The position numbers and the translations under genes are program-made. From Flammeovirga agarivorans (GTDB taxonomy: Bacteria > Bacteroidota > Bacteroidia > Cytophagales > Flammeovirgaceae): a stretch of 64,000 bases of DNA. Below the pieces are notes generated by a model that was not told the origin of the DNA, made no database searches, and saw only the letters and a list, made by a program, of their open reading frames with translations. Within the stretch, counting starts at the first letter, position 1. Each line of letters opens with the position of its first letter. Where the stretch lies: positions 496,001 through 560,000 of the forward strand of contig NZ_JABAIL010000004.1 in the NCBI RefSeq assembly GCF_012641475.1. The letters are read 5' to 3'. Of the stretch, positions 62,523-64,000 are shown piece after piece.

Positions 62523-63761
62523 CTAATTAAATTTTATAGATTTTATTGGTGAGATACCTAAAACTATAGAAGTAGGTATTAGAAGCCCTACTGAAGTTAA
62601 TAATATCACAGTTAAATTCACAAATAGAATCGTATCCCAATGGAAACTAAATGGAACATAATCCAAATAATAAGTAGATGCTTCCAGTGGAATTAATTTG
62701 AAATTCAATTGTAAAACACCGAAACCTAAACTGATTAGGTTTCCGATAATCATCCCTTTTACAGCCATTCTTATCCCATCATAAATAAAGATCTTTTGGA
62801 GTAAATTGTTAGTCGCTCCAAGGGCTTTAAAAGTACCAATCATCGCTGTTCTTTCCATGATGAGAATCAACATAATGGAGATCACATTAAATATGGCAAC
62901 ACTGATAATAACAATTAAGAAAATCCAAACATTGTTATACAACATCTGAAACCAATCAAAAAAGTGAGCATATTTATCTTTCACACTTCGCATGATCAGA
63001 TGTACATCCACAAAGTTTTCATCAATCTCCTCTCCAACTGCATCTAATTCATCGAAGTTATCGATAAGAATTTCCATTCCTCCAACTAATGAATCTCCCC
63101 AAGAATTTAGTCTTCTAACTAAATTGATATCACCATAGGCAACTAATTCATCAAAATCTTCCAAACCTGTATTATAGATTCCCGAGACTTTCATTTTCCT
63201 TGCTTTTGGAGGTTGTTGTATGAAATAGACTATAATATCATCTCCTACATTTAAGTTCATTTTCTTTGCCATCACTTGACTGATAACAATATATTTTGAA
63301 CCATTTTTTAAGCTCTCCAAATCAGGAAATTTTCCAGAGACCATATCATTTTCCCAACGACTTATATCATAATCTTTAGATAATCCTTTAATTAGAATAC
63401 CTGAGACCTCGTCATTAGATTTTAAAAGCCCCCATTTATGTGCGTAATTATATACGTTCTTAACCTTAGGCAAGCTGTCCTTCTTTAAATATAGATCGGA
63501 ATTATTTACGTTCACAGGAGGTTCTTCTTTACTCCTGTTCATCGTAAATTTTTCTACATTCATATGACCAACATGAAGAAATAACTTGTCTTCAATTCCT
63601 TCTTTGAAACCATAAAAAATAGAAAAAGCAAGAATTAATGCTCCAACTCCCAAAGCAACACTGCCTATAGCAATCTTAGAAATTAATTTTGTAAAAGAAT
63701 TATTTCGGTGAGCACTTAGCCGTTTAGAAATAAAATAAGGTAGATTTGATGTTCCTTTCAT
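62523..63761 (-). CDS. LolC/LolE-type ABC transporter permease
   Basis: A 412-residue FtsX-like permease, probably of the lipoprotein-releasing Lol system. The N-terminus LPYFISKRLSAHRNNSFTKLISKIAIGSVALG is the LolC/E type, with helix 1 at ~28-52. A MacB-like periplasmic domain follows (~55-265, with KYIVISQVMAKKMNLNVGDDI). Three C-terminal helices follow in FtsX order (IFLIVIISVAIFNVISIMLILIMERTAMIGTFKALGA). It has no ATPase gene beside it (LolD must be elsewhere). xseB ends 16 bases upstream, so they are co-transcribed. Confidence 0.87.
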   Translation of the reverse strand: MKGTSNLPYFISKRLSAHRNNSFTKLISKIAIGSVALGVGALILAFSIFYGFKEGIEDKLFLHVGHMNVEKFTMNRSKEEPPVNVNNSDLYLKKDSLPKVKNVYNYAHKWGLLKSNDEVSGILIKGLSKDYDISRWENDMVSGKFPDLESLKNGSKYIVISQVMAKKMNLNVGDDIIVYFIQQPPKARKMKVSGIYNTGLEDFDELVAYGDINLVRRLNSWGDSLVGGMEILIDNFDELDAVGEEIDENFVDVHLIMRSVKDKYAHFFDWFQMLYNNVWIFLIVIISVAIFNVISIMLILIMERTAMIGTFKALGATNNLLQKIFIYDGIRMAVKGMIIGNLISLGFGVLQLNFKLIPLEASTYYLDYVPFSFHWDTILFVNLTVILLTSVGLLIPTSIVLGISPIKSIKFN

Positions 63762-63777
63762 TTATATAATGAATACA

Positions 63778-63984
63778 TTATTCTTTATCTTCTGAAAAAA
63801 TATCTGTCAGTTCAGATTCAATGGTTCCGAGTTTCTCTTTACACATTTTTACCAACTCTTTTGCTCGTTTAGCCAATTTAGAAAGGTCATCTATAGGCAC
63901 TTCATCTCCATCCAATTTATTCTGAATTTCTTGAAGTTCCTGTAAAGCGGCTTCGTAGGTTATATTTTCTTTTTGCTCTGACAT
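63778..63984 (-). CDS. xseB: Exodeoxyribonuclease VII small subunit
   Basis: A 68-residue helical subunit from the ATG at 63984; a TTG four codons upstream extends the frame but is less likely. The XseB pattern TYEAALQELQEIQNKLDGDE, then IDDLSKLAKRAKELVKMCKEKL is complete. XseB helices wrap the large subunit XseA. xseA is expected just beyond the right edge, since the two are commonly adjacent. The gene is followed at 16 bases by the LolC/E-type permease. Confidence 0.93.
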   Translation of the reverse strand: MSEQKENITYEAALQELQEIQNKLDGDEVPIDDLSKLAKRAKELVKMCKEKLGTIESELTDIFSEDKE

Positions 63985-64000
63985 AAGTAAAATCAATTCG

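Noticed and set aside
1-64000. tRNA/rRNA genes, CRISPR arrays, insertion sequences, integrases, prophage
   Set aside because: Read through all intergenic regions; no cloverleaf-like or repeat-spacer structure, no transposase or integrase motifs. A tRNAscan/Infernal run would be decisive for RNA genes.

Overview
The window reads as chromosome of an AT-rich member of the Bacteroidota, most likely a marine Cytophagales bacterium (Flammeovirga-like; this genus guess is inference and no search was run). Supporting signs: two secreted proteins with C-terminal type IX secretion (T9SS) sorting domains, several SPII lipoproteins, menaquinone synthesis (menC), matches to the Bacteroidota -7 promoter element TAnnTTTG in front of many genes, weak or absent Shine-Dalgarno sequences, and dense, short-looped intrinsic terminators between transcription units. 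Almost everything is core or housekeeping. I saw no tRNA or rRNA, CRISPR, insertion sequence, phage or integrase genes.

Layout. 1-5350: end of an acyltransferase, a KtrB/TrkH potassium channel subunit, queE, folD and a T9SS-secreted protein. 5600-12770: aat, pepD, a TPR-histidine kinase, a periplasmic thioredoxin-like protein and a DPP-IV-type peptidase. 13000-19220: a dicarboxylate/glutamate symporter, rlhA (23S rRNA hydroxylation), flotillin-like floA and a POT peptide transporter. 19270-24680 (minus strand): an unknown secreted protein, menC translationally coupled to a SPOR-like lipoprotein, and a HEAT-cyclophilin lipoprotein. 24740-28760: a complete deoxyribonucleoside salvage cluster deoA-deoC-deoB-deoD. 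28950-32310: small membrane protein, a possible orphan immunity-type gene, and a pdxA - Cys-rich secreted protein - Fur-family cluster. 32730-36205: a large secreted Asp-box beta-propeller protein. 36300-44880: rsmA, dprA-glxK, two tandem M1 peptidases and a YkvA-type protein. 45145-46413: DUF4136 lipoprotein plus beta-barrel. 46498-49731: ferrous iron operon. 49884-56394: nadE, small membrane-anchored proteins (one with a HIRAN domain), a YceI lipoprotein, two DUF4184 membrane proteins and miaA. 56510-62299: SpoIIE-type phosphatase, mltF and a fused alpha/beta 2-oxoacid dehydrogenase E1. 62523-63984: a LolC/E-type permease and xseB.

Most interesting region: the Feo operon at 46498-49731. Its first gene appears to fuse a DtxR/MntR-type metalloregulator to a FeoA domain. 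The GTPase and membrane halves of FeoB are two separate overlapping genes. A perfect 8-4-8 palindrome of the DtxR-box type covers the expected -33 region of the promoter. Together they look like a self-regulated iron uptake module in which sensor and transporter accessory are one polypeptide. Second-tier observations: a terminator-shaped hairpin that the queE transcript has to cross, a PdxA with a ~100-residue basic disordered tail, a membrane-anchored HIRAN protein, and a terminator embedded in the coding end of a convergent gene.
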